A stretch of 8,643 bases of DNA. Origin: Pseudomonadota bacterium (lineage in GTDB: Bacteria; Pseudomonadota; Gammaproteobacteria; Burkholderiales; Burkholderiaceae_D). A program made the translations under genes and the position numbers. The stretch covers positions 1 to 8,643 of the forward strand of contig JAEZLB010000201.1 of assembly GCA_023435945.1 (NCBI GenBank), in the 5' to 3' direction. The notes under the pieces are model-generated. The model made no database searches. It saw only the letters and a program-made list of their open reading frames with translations, and was not told where the DNA came from. How positions within the stretch are numbered: position 1 is the stretch's first letter; each line of letters starts with the position of its first letter. This document shows, in pieces, positions 1-5,779 of this stretch.

Positions 1-1461
1 GCCTTTACCGTCACCAACCTGATGTACTGCCTGATCGGCGTATTTCTCGGTACTGCCGTAGGCGTGTTGCCAGGGTTGGGACCTACCGCAACGATCGCAA
101 TGTTGTTGCCAGCCACTTTTGTGCTACCGCCAGTATCGTCGCTGATTATGCTCGCCGGTATTTACTATGGTGCCCAGTACGGTGGTTCTACGACCGCAAT
201 TCTGGTGAACCTGCCAGGTGAATCGTCGGCTGTGGTGACGGCGATTGACGGTTACCAAATGGCGCGCAAGGGACATGCCGGCAAGGCCTTGGCCATTGCC
301 GCAATCGGTTCCTTCTTTGCTGGTACCGTTGCGACCCTCCTGCTGGCATTGTTTGCGCCACCGCTGGCAGACGTTGCACTGAAATTCGGCCCTGCCGAGT
401 ATTTCTCGCTGATGGTCTTGGGTCTGGTCGCTTCCGTTGTGTTGGCGAGTGGTTCGCTGGTCAATGCCATCGGCATGGTTATTCTTGGCCTGTTGCTGGG
501 TATTGTCGGTACCGACATCAACTCAGGCTTGCCACGTATGACTTTCGATCTGCCTGAGCTGGCTGACGGCATTAACTTCGTTATCATCGCGATGGGTATG
601 TTCGGCCTGGGCGAAATTCTGCGTAATCTGGAACATGAAGAATCGCGTTCCCTGATGACGAAGAAAGTCTCCGGTCTGTTCCCGACATGGGATGACCTGA
701 AGCGTTGTATCGCCCCGATTTGTCGAGGTACCGTCATTGGTTCTGCGCTGGGTATTCTGCCTGGTGGTGGTGCGATGCTGGCTTCTTTTGCCTCCTACTC
801 CCTGGAAAAGAAGGTTTCCAAGAACGCCAAGGAATTCGGTCACGGTGCGATTGAAGGTGTTGCAGGCCCTGAGTCGGCGAACAATGCCGGTGCCCAGACC
901 TCCTTCATTCCTATGCTGACGCTGGGTATTCCGTCGAACTCGGTGATGGCGCTGATGATCGGCGCGATGATCATTCAAGGTATTCAGCCTGGTCCGGCAG
1001 TGATGACCGAGCAGCCTGCGATGTTCTGGGGCCTGATCGTGTCGATGTGGTTCGGTAACCTGTTCCTGGTGATTCTGAATCTGCCGATGATCGGTCTGTG
1101 GGTACGTATGATCATGGTGCCGTACCATTATCTGTTCCCTGCGATTCTGGTGTTCTGTGCGATCGGTGTATTCAGCCTGAACAACTCGGAGTTCGACGTT
1201 TACATGATGGCGTTGATCGGCCTGCTGGGTTACTTCTGTCTGAAGTTGAATCTTGAACCTGCACCCATGCTACTGGGTTTCATCATCGGTCCGATGATGG
1301 AAGAGTACCTGCGTCGGGCGCTACTGTTGTCGCGCAGCGATCCGATGGTGTTCCTGACGCGTCCTATCAGTGCCACCATGCTGGGCCTCGCGGTATTGGC
1401 CTTGATACTTGTCGCTCTTCCGAGCCTGCGTAAGAAGCGCGAAGAGGCATTCAAGGAATAA
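1..1461 (+). CDS. tctA: Tripartite tricarboxylate transporter permease, TctA family (5' end outside window)
   Basis: This is the large membrane subunit of a tripartite tricarboxylate transporter, which imports citrate or similar carboxylates across the inner membrane with a small TctB subunit and a periplasmic TctC binding protein. The reading frame is open from base 1 (AFTVTNL precedes the first internal ATG at 22), so the true start lies upstream. About 486 residues are visible, against roughly 500 for the family, so only some 15-25 residues are missing. Family motifs are plain: GVLPGLGPTATIAM near the N-terminus, YYGAQYGGSTTAILVNLPGE at about 55-74, and GAIEGVAGPESANNAGAQ near 283-300, followed by TLGIPSN. 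The protein is hydrophobic throughout with many membrane segments and ends in a basic KKREEAFKE tail typical of the family. No tctB or tctC is visible downstream, and any partners would be upstream of the window. The substrate cannot be told from sequence. An intrinsic terminator follows the stop. Confidence 0.95.
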   Translation, partial: AFTVTNLMYCLIGVFLGTAVGVLPGLGPTATIAMLLPATFVLPPVSSLIMLAGIYYGAQYGGSTTAILVNLPGESSAVVTAIDGYQMARKGHAGKALAIAAIGSFFAGTVATLLLALFAPPLADVALKFGPAEYFSLMVLGLVASVVLASGSLVNAIGMVILGLLLGIVGTDINSGLPRMTFDLPELADGINFVIIAMGMFGLGEILRNLEHEESRSLMTKKVSGLFPTWDDLKRCIAPICRGTVIGSALGILPGGGAMLASFASYSLEKKVSKNAKEFGHGAIEGVAGPESANNAGAQTSFIPMLTLGIPSNSVMALMIGAMIIQGIQPGPAVMTEQPAMFWGLIVSMWFGNLFLVILNLPMIGLWVRMIMVPYHYLFPAILVFCAIGVFSLNNSEFDVYMMALIGLLGYFCLKLNLEPAPMLLGFIIGPMMEEYLRRALLLSRSDPMVFLTRPISATMLGLAVLALILVALPSLRKKREEAFKE

Positions 1462-1507
1462 GCTTCTGCTGTTCACCAGCCTGTAATAAAAGCGCACTTT
1501 CGGGTGT

Positions 1508-1546
1508 AATGCCGTTCAGTTAGGAGCTGAGCGGCATTTTTATTTT
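1508..1546 (+). terminator. Intrinsic terminator of tctA
   Basis: A 12-bp stem, AATGCCGTTCAG (1508-1519) with CTGAGCGGCATT (1527-1538), has one G-T wobble and a 7-base loop, and is followed by a T-rich run (TTTTTATTTT). It lies 46 bases after the tctA stop. There is no T-run on the opposite side, so it probably does not serve the convergent gltS. Confidence 0.85.
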
Positions 1547-1659
1547 CTGATTGTAAACGCTGACGCGGGCTGTTAACCTGCGCTCCTCATGTTTGATGAC
1601 GCCCTTCATTTTCTAGGCGATGTTAAAAAATGCAGGGAAACGGTGGGCTCATTGATCGA

Positions 1660-2862
1660 CTATCTTGCCAAGACGCCGATGACCACCGCATTGGCCAGAT
1701 CAATCACGAAGCCACAGACTAGTGGCACGATCACGAAAGCTTTTCTGGCTGCGCCAAACTCTCGAGTAACAGCGGTCATGTTGGCTACGGCGGTAGCGGT
1801 GGAGCCGAGTGCAATGCCTCCGAAACCGGAGCAGATCACAGCGGCCTCGTAATCGCGGCCAAGGGTGCGGAACACCACCAGCAGTACGAACAGCACCGCC
1901 AGCGTGATCTGCAGCAGCATGGCGGCGGTGATGAAGCCGAGCATCGGTTGCAGTTCCCAAAGCCGTAGGCCCATCAACGCCATAGTGATGAATAACCCCA
2001 GGCAAACGTCCGAAATCAGGGCCAATCCAGGCTGCATGCTCGGCAGGTTCCAGAGTCTGATGCGGCCACGTAACATCAATTCGGCACTGTTGCGCAGCAG
2101 GATGCCGCCAAGCAGGCAGCCGACGAAGGCCGGCAGCGTCAGCGACGTCAAGGCGAAGAGGCTGGTGATTCCCTGGCCCAGCATCAGCGTGACGTTCAGC
2201 CACAGGATCGCCAGCAGCATGCCGTGGTAGTCGAGACTGATATGGGGCTCATCGCGATATAACGTACCAACTTCCAGATCGGCGTCGCACGAAGGCTTCA
2301 CCTTGTGCCAGCGCATCAGCACGCTGGCGATGGGACCGCCGATTGCGCAGGCAGCGATGAGGCCGATCATGTTGGCAGCCAGTCCCAGCTCGGCAGCGCC
2401 GTGGATGCCGAGGGTCTGCGTGAAATGCGGCGTCCATGCCAGTGTGGTGCCGACACCGCCGGTGAGGGACACTGATCCCACCATCAGGCCAATTCTTGGA
2501 TCAAGGCCGAACGCTGCGGCGACGGCCATGCCGGAGAAATTTTGCAGCACCATGAAACCGATGGCGAGCACCGCCAGTATCAGGAGCATCTTGCCACCAT
2601 CTGCCAGCGTTCGCACATCGGTGTTCAGGCCGATGGCCGCAAAGAAGTACAGCAGCAATGCATCGCGCAGGTCTAGTTCGAAGGCGATGTCTGTCCCGGT
2701 TGCGTAGTAGATCGCGCAGACGGCCATGGCACAGAGAAAGCCTCCCACCAGCGCCTCCGGAATACTATAGCGCCGCAACAGTTCGAAGCGCGCAATGATT
2801 CCCTTGCCGAGGAAAAGCAGAACGATGGCGAATGTGGTGCTTACGAATGGATCAATCTTCAT
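1660..2862 (-). CDS. gltS: Sodium/glutamate symporter GltS
   Basis: This is an inner-membrane Na+-coupled glutamate carrier of the GltS (ESS) family. Starting at the ATG at 2862 gives MKIDPFVSTTF and 400 residues, almost the length of E. coli GltS (401). Conserved stretches in order are YSIPEALVGGFL (32-43), LLLYFFAAIGLN (69-80), LDPRIGLMVGSVSLTGGVGT (120-139, the first glycine-rich pore loop), ALMGLRLWEL (295-304), and the second inverted-repeat half with RDYEAAVICSGFGGIALGST (336-355) then ATAVANM. The hydrophobic pattern fits about ten membrane helices in two repeats. The frame stays open to 2952, but the extra 30 residues are Arg/Ser/Pro-rich, unlike a membrane protein N-terminus, and overlap a hairpin, so I treat them as untranslated leader. 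No good Shine-Dalgarno precedes either start. The pore motif is TGGVGT rather than the SGGHGT of E. coli, so glutamate specificity is inferred. The gene is convergent with tctA and no clear terminator was found after it. Confidence 0.92.
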   Translation of the reverse strand: MKIDPFVSTTFAIVLLFLGKGIIARFELLRRYSIPEALVGGFLCAMAVCAIYYATGTDIAFELDLRDALLLYFFAAIGLNTDVRTLADGGKMLLILAVLAIGFMVLQNFSGMAVAAAFGLDPRIGLMVGSVSLTGGVGTTLAWTPHFTQTLGIHGAAELGLAANMIGLIAACAIGGPIASVLMRWHKVKPSCDADLEVGTLYRDEPHISLDYHGMLLAILWLNVTLMLGQGITSLFALTSLTLPAFVGCLLGGILLRNSAELMLRGRIRLWNLPSMQPGLALISDVCLGLFITMALMGLRLWELQPMLGFITAAMLLQITLAVLFVLLVVFRTLGRDYEAAVICSGFGGIALGSTATAVANMTAVTREFGAARKAFVIVPLVCGFVIDLANAVVIGVLAR

Positions 2863-2886
2863 CAGGACTTTGGCCGTGGAGGAGGG

Positions 2887-2926
2887 CGGCGAACGGCGAG
2901 AGGTAGTGCATAGCCTCCGTTCGCCG
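2887..2926 (-). repeat. Inverted repeat in the gltS leader
   Basis: CGGCGAACGG (2887-2896) and CCGTTCGCCG (2917-2926) form a perfect 10-bp inverted repeat with a 20-base spacer. Three further pairs, AGG (2901-2903) with CCT (2914-2916), can extend the stem past a 4-base bulge, leaving a 10-base loop. It ends 24 bases upstream of the chosen gltS ATG. It could be a regulator operator or an mRNA hairpin, but nothing in the sequence decides between them. There is no T-run, so it is not a standard terminator. Confidence 0.5.
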
Positions 2927-2964
2927 AGGCGGATGGGAGAATTTCCGCCCACTTGAGCAGATGC

Positions 2965-3102
2965 TTAACGCACGATGACAATATCACCTACCTCCTGCAC
3001 ATAGTTGAGTGCGTAGAGCATTTCTACTGGAGCCAGCGCGTGGAGAAAGGGCAACAACTACGCTGGCATGATTTTATCACCCAAGCGGGCGGGCAGCCCC
3101 CA
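2965..3102 (-). pseudogene. Possible C-terminal fragment of a broken gene
   Basis: Reading the minus strand from 3102 gives WGLPARLGDKIMPA, a TAG stop at 3058-3060, and then LLPFLHALAPVEMLYALNYV continuing with QEVGDIVIVR before a TAA at 2965-2967. The second part has a protein-like composition and a typical-looking C-terminus but no start of its own, which suggests the tail of a gene interrupted by a stop and cut off upstream. I do not recognise the family. It could also be a chance open frame, since it is short. Confidence 0.2.
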
Positions 3103-3176
3103 CTAACGAGCTTTCCAGCACCCCAGTCGGTTTGGTCAGCCGCGAGAGTTTACGGTTATTGATGTCCACGACCTTT

Positions 3177-3321
3177 CCTCCACGGGAGGCGGTAGCAGCT
3201 CGACATACGCAGCTCTTGTTCGTGCAGGTCCATGGTCCATCGGTCTCGTTGCACAGTATCGGGAGCATGTCACCTGCTCCCAGAACGGGTCCGATACCGC
3301 AGCCAGCGGGTTTGCTCCCGC
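3177..3321. repeat. Cluster of GC-rich hairpins
   Basis: Three or four inverted repeats lie close together. CCTCC-acg-GGAGG is at 3177-3189. GGGAGCA (3261-3267) pairs with TGCTCCC (3275-3281) around a 7-base loop. GTATCGG (3256-3262) pairs with CCGATAC (3291-3297) outside it. GCGGG (3306-3310) pairs with CCCGC (3317-3321). The two middle pairs share bases 3261-3262, so they cannot both form fully. This density could reflect a folded RNA or part of a mobile element, but no known RNA family was recognised. Confidence 0.35.
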
Positions 3322-3385
3322 CCCTGAAGAAGCTGCGCAAGACCCCGTCGAAATGAGCCGCAGCCTCGGATAAACTCTGCGCCAG

Positions 3386-3625
3386 GTGCTGCGCTGCGTC
3401 GTGGCTGCATACTTATGTGGTTGGACCGGCAGGTATGTCAATTACGAATGGCATAGGCAAAGTGGTACGCCATTGCCGGTTTTGCGGACGCTTGGCGGCT
3501 GTGCGTCAATCGGCATGGTTCTGCGCGACGCTCATTTTACAGATGAGCATTTGGTAGGCTTTGCCGATAATGTTTCGAAGGTGGGGGCGGAAAGCGAGTT
3601 AGCTACGAAATCGCTACGGTGCTGA
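3386..3625 (+). CDS. Hypothetical small ORF, 79 aa, doubtful
   Basis: A GTG-started frame encodes 79 residues beginning VLRCVVAAYLCGW and ending SELATKSLRC. It contains a hydrophobic N-terminal patch and a Gly/Cys-containing middle (RTLGGCASIGMVL). There is no Shine-Dalgarno sequence before the GTG. The same frame is open upstream from 3107 to a TAA at 3371-3373, so this may be the second part of an interrupted gene rather than a separate one. Its last bases overlap the T-run of the tRNA-Pro terminator on the other strand. No family was recognised, and a chance ORF is a real possibility. Confidence 0.2.
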   Translation: MLRCVVAAYLCGWTGRYVNYEWHRQSGTPLPVLRTLGGCASIGMVLRDAHFTDEHLVGFADNVSKVGAESELATKSLRC

Positions 3626-3658
3626 AAAAGAAAAAGGGTTACATTGCTGTAACCCTTT
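3625..3658 (-). terminator. Intrinsic terminator of tRNA-Pro
   Basis: On the minus strand a perfect 11-bp stem, AAAGGGTTACA / TGTAACCCTTT (3648-3658 with 3633-3643) around a GCAA loop, runs into TTCTTTTT. It begins 8 bases after the encoded CCA, which is the usual arrangement for a singly transcribed tRNA. Read in the plus direction there is no following T-run. Confidence 0.88.
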
Positions 3659-3666
3659 GAATCTAT

Positions 3667-3743
3667 TGGTCGGGACGGAGTGATTCGAACACTCGACCCC
3701 TTGCACCCCATGCAAGTACGCTACCAGGCTGCGCTACGCCCCG
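3667..3743 (-). tRNA. tRNA-Pro, anticodon GGG
   Basis: The minus strand folds as a 77-base cloverleaf. The acceptor is CGGGGCG with CGTCCCG (one G-T pair), the D-arm contains AGCCTGGTA, the anticodon stem is CTTGC/GCAAG with loop ATGGGGT, and the T-arm contains GTTCGAATC. A discriminator A and an encoded CCA close the gene at 3667-3669. The loop places GGG at positions 34-36, so it reads CCC and CCU proline codons. The CATGGGGTG anticodon region matches the E. coli GGG proline tRNA. It is flanked by its own -10 box and terminator and is divergent from the carboxypeptidase gene. Confidence 0.97.
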
Positions 3744-3754
3744 ACGAGGTCGCC

Positions 3755-3760
3755 ATTATA
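3755..3760 (-). promoter_or_regulatory. -10 box of the tRNA-Pro promoter
   Basis: A perfect TATAAT (minus strand) ends 11 bases before the tRNA 5' end and is followed by GGCGACC. A GC-rich stretch between the -10 box and the start point is the pattern known for stringently controlled stable-RNA promoters. No good -35 hexamer was found 16-18 bases upstream. Confidence 0.6.
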
Positions 3761-3802
3761 GCAGAATGAAAAAATTGTGGCGTAGTCAGTTGTAGCTGTT
3801 TC

Positions 3803-3831
3803 TTGTACCTCCTGATGATTCGACTCTATAC
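3803..3831 (+). promoter_or_regulatory. Candidate sigma70 promoter of the carboxypeptidase gene
   Basis: TTGTAC (3803-3808) and CTATAC (3826-3831) are separated by exactly 17 bases and lie upstream of the M14 carboxypeptidase start. Transcription would begin near 3838, giving a leader of about 44 bases. This is pattern matching only, and both hexamers differ from consensus. Confidence 0.35.
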
Positions 3832-3869
3832 GCCATTGCAGTGCTCAGGTAGGCTCTCATTTTTTATGG

Positions 3870-3883
3870 ATGACAGCTGTCAT
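3870..3883. repeat. 14-bp perfect palindrome over the carboxypeptidase start
   Basis: ATGACAGCTGTCAT is its own reverse complement. It contains the upstream in-frame ATG (3870) and runs into the second ATG (3882). It could be an operator or an initiation-region hairpin, or chance. Confidence 0.35.
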
Positions 3884-5021
3884 GACGATCAAGATCAGCG
3901 ACCGATTCGATGCCGGTGCGATAGAGGTGGTAAGCACCTTGCAGGCGGCAAACATCGAATTAAACCTGCGCAAGGATTCTCACGCCGATTTTTCTCAGTG
4001 GTTTTATTTCCGTCTGCAAGGGGCGCGTGACCAAGCGTGCATGATGCGGATTTTGAACGCGGGTCAGGCGACGTATCCGGACGGGTGGCGCAACTATCAG
4101 GCTGTGGCGAGTTATGACCGTGAGCACTGGTTTCGGGTGCCGACCGACTTTGACGGTCAGGTGCTGACCATAAGGCATACGCCGATGCGGGACAGCGTGT
4201 ACTACGCTTATTTTGAGCCTTATCCCTGGGAGAGACATTTGCGTCTGCTTGGCAAGGCAGAAGAATCGGCGCTCGTGCGAGTGGAGGATCTTGGCAGCAC
4301 GGTCGATGGGCGTGACATGAATCTGCTGGTGATCGGTGAGCCGGGGCCGCATAAAAAGATAGCCTGGATCATCGCGCGTCAGCATTCAGGCGAGACCATG
4401 GCGGAATGGTTCATTGAAGGTTTGCTGAATGCTTTGCTCGATGAGGCCAATCCGCACTCACGCCTTCTGCTACAGCAGGCCGTGCTTTACATCGTGCCGA
4501 ATATGAATCCGGATGGAGCCGTACGCGGCAACCTGCGGACCAATGCGGCGGGGGCGAACCTGAATCGAGAGTGGATGAATCCTTCCCCCGAGCAGAGTCC
4601 TGAAGTCTATGCCGTCCGTCAGTGTATTCACAAGACTGGTTGCGACTTGTTCCTGGACATTCATGGAGATGAGGGGCTGCCTTATGTTTTTGTCGCCGGT
4701 TGCGAAATGCTGGAAGGTTTTACGGAAAGCCAGGTGGCTGAACAGCAGGCATTTGTCGCATCCCTTCAACAAGCCAGTCCGGATTTTCAGACGCAGTTTG
4801 GTTATGCAAACGACAAGTACCATGACGATCTGCTTAAGCTCGCCTCCAAATATATTGGCCATACTTTTGGCTGCGTATCCCTGACTCTTGAAATGCCTTT
4901 CAAGGACAATGCCTTGTTGCCTGATGCGCGGACCGGTTGGAATGGCGCGCGCAGCGCGGCATTGGGGCAGGCAATGCTGCAAGCGCTTGCAGCGACTTTG
5001 AGCAAAAAGCAACCTGATTAA
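3882..5021 (+). CDS. M14-family zinc carboxypeptidase (cytosolic CCP-like)
   Basis: This is a predicted cytoplasmic metallocarboxypeptidase that removes C-terminal residues from peptides or protein tails. The natural substrate is unknown. Counted from the ATG at 3882 (379 residues), an N-terminal beta-rich domain (about 1-115, with FSQWFYFRLQGA and NYQAVASYDREHWFRVP) precedes the M14 catalytic domain. Zinc ligands are visible as RQHSGE (H168, E171) and LDIHGDE (H261). The catalytic glutamate is in LTLEMPFK (E337). The substrate-binding region reads NPDGAVRGNLRTN followed by NLNREW. The HxxE and distal His spacing and the N-terminal domain match bacterial CCP-type enzymes rather than secreted carboxypeptidase A, and no signal peptide is seen. 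An ATG at 3870 is also in frame. I prefer 3882 because homologues, as I recall them, begin MT-I/L-x-IS, and a GGA lies 11 bases upstream, but the choice is weak. The gene stands alone, divergent from tRNA-Pro. Confidence 0.9.
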   Translation: MTIKISDRFDAGAIEVVSTLQAANIELNLRKDSHADFSQWFYFRLQGARDQACMMRILNAGQATYPDGWRNYQAVASYDREHWFRVPTDFDGQVLTIRHTPMRDSVYYAYFEPYPWERHLRLLGKAEESALVRVEDLGSTVDGRDMNLLVIGEPGPHKKIAWIIARQHSGETMAEWFIEGLLNALLDEANPHSRLLLQQAVLYIVPNMNPDGAVRGNLRTNAAGANLNREWMNPSPEQSPEVYAVRQCIHKTGCDLFLDIHGDEGLPYVFVAGCEMLEGFTESQVAEQQAFVASLQQASPDFQTQFGYANDKYHDDLLKLASKYIGHTFGCVSLTLEMPFKDNALLPDARTGWNGARSAALGQAMLQALAATLSKKQPD

Positions 5022-5273
5022 GAATCAAGAAGTTACAGGGGCTTACAAATATTTCTCCCTGGAAGCTAGGTTGAGGTCACGGCGAAGCAGTAGACTTGCG
5101 TTCCATCAAGTCATGGCTGGTAAGGTGTCTGAAAGTTCTTGGTCAGATTCAGAGTAATTCCAGCTGGTTTTAAACTCTTCAAGTTATTAAGCAAGGTAGG
5201 TAAGCGGGACGTATGTGGCAGTACGGACGGTAGTGTTGGTCCTGTTACAGGATGTTCTCAATAGGAGCAAAAG

Positions 5274-5684
5274 ATGAAAAAAATTCTGGGCGTAATAATA
5301 TTGACGAGCCTGGTTGTTGGGGGAGTGAGTGGGTGCGCGGTGTCTAAAAGTGAAGCTCCTGCTGTACCGCAAAAGGTAGAGAATAAGCTGGAAAATCCGG
5401 TGGTTGTGCCAAAGACGGTGCAGACTCCGGTGCTGGATGGCATATATTCTTACCAATGCGAGCTTGGTAAGAAGGTCACTGTCGTGTACAAAAAGGAAGA
5501 GAGCGATGTGATCACCTTGCGCTGGAATAATAAGACTCACCAGTTAAAACGTACTGCCACGACAACCGGTGCCAATCGTTTTGAGGACAACCACGCAGGG
5601 CTGGTTTGGATCAATATTCCTGCCAAAGGAATATTGCTGGATTCCAAGAAAGGCCGCCAGCTTGCCAATGATTGCAAGGCATAA
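5274..5684 (+). CDS. Lipoprotein with MliC-like lysozyme-inhibitor domain
   Basis: This is a predicted outer-membrane or periplasmic lipoprotein of 136 residues. A signal peptide (MKKILGVIILTSLVVGG) ends in the lipobox VSGC, with the lipidated cysteine at 21. A Pro/Val/Lys-rich linker covers about 22-53. The C-terminal part (about 55-136) resembles MliC/PliC inhibitors of C-type lysozyme: YSYQCELGKKVTVVY, then HQLKRTATTTGANRF, then GLVWINIPAKGILL, and a final NDC. Cys62 and Cys134 are placed to form the family's disulfide. Known MliC proteins carry a conserved serine (SGxxY) and lysine that enter the lysozyme active site. Here the serine position reads threonine (TTG, residues 97-99) and a lysine occurs at 118, so inhibitory activity is inferred, not certain. 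A good ribosome site AGGAG (5263-5267) lies 6 bases before the ATG. The transcript ends at the terminator at 5734. Confidence 0.8.
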   Translation: MKKILGVIILTSLVVGGVSGCAVSKSEAPAVPQKVENKLENPVVVPKTVQTPVLDGIYSYQCELGKKVTVVYKKEESDVITLRWNNKTHQLKRTATTTGANRFEDNHAGLVWINIPAKGILLDSKKGRQLANDCKA

Positions 5685-5733
5685 ATTCCACGCCAAATGG
5701 GTTTTTGAGCGCATCGCAGATGTTCTGCGGATA

Positions 5734-5766
5734 TGAAAAAAGGGGCTGGTTAAGCCCCTTTTTTCA
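5734..5766. terminator. Two-way terminator between the lipoprotein and DUF2863 genes
   Basis: A 14-bp perfect stem, TGAAAAAAGGGGCT (5734-5747) with AGCCCCTTTTTTCA (5753-5766), surrounds a 5-base loop. Six T's follow the GC part on both strands, so it can stop the plus-strand lipoprotein gene and the minus-strand DUF2863 gene, whose stop codon lies 14 bases away. Confidence 0.92.
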
Positions 5767-5779
5767 TTGGAAACATCGT

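Larger units (their letters stand above)
2953..3624. other. Gene-poor interval between gltS and tRNA-Pro, possibly decayed sequence
   Basis: About 670 bases hold no gene I can recognise. Short frames occur on both strands and overlap each other (for example minus 3136-3441 and 3077-3340, plus 3107-3370 and 3386-3625). None has a convincing ribosome binding site or a familiar domain. Two stretches look as if they were once coding: minus 2965-3102, interrupted by a TAG, and plus 3107-3625, interrupted by one TAA. GC-rich hairpins cluster at 3177-3321. The interval sits on the side of the tRNA gene where elements that recombine into a tRNA 3' end would be found, but no integrase and no second copy of the tRNA end is visible. 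It could be a decayed gene, a remnant of an element, or untranslated structured RNA. Confidence 0.4.

Noticed and set aside
252..1128. Long minus-strand frames (252-737 and 523-1128) inside tctA
   Set aside because: They are antisense to strongly conserved TctA coding sequence, with Arg/His/Thr-rich translations and no family motif.
1700..2707. Other frames over gltS on both strands
   Set aside because: GltS motifs account for this DNA in one frame, and the others are GC-driven shadows.
2863..2952. N-terminal extension of GltS from the ATG at 2952
   Set aside because: It is basic and non-hydrophobic, overlaps a hairpin, and would exceed the family length. The ATG at 2862 gives 400 residues, close to E. 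coli GltS.
3136..3441. Group II intron or IS transposase remnant
   Set aside because: The hairpins and open frames suggested it, but I could not find a domain V-like stem, a reverse-transcriptase motif, a DDE motif or terminal inverted repeats.
3667..3743. Attachment-site duplication of the tRNA-Pro 3' end
   Set aside because: By eye no second copy of the tRNA end occurs elsewhere in the window, so an att pair cannot be claimed.
4470..5012. 180-codon minus-strand frame over the carboxypeptidase gene
   Set aside because: It opposes the frame that carries the zinc ligands and catalytic glutamate, and has no motif of its own.
5022..5273. Promoter or small gene between the carboxypeptidase and lipoprotein genes
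   Set aside because: No hexamer pair with proper spacing and no ORF with a ribosome site was found. CCTGTTACAGG at 5241 is a short palindrome but too weak to call.
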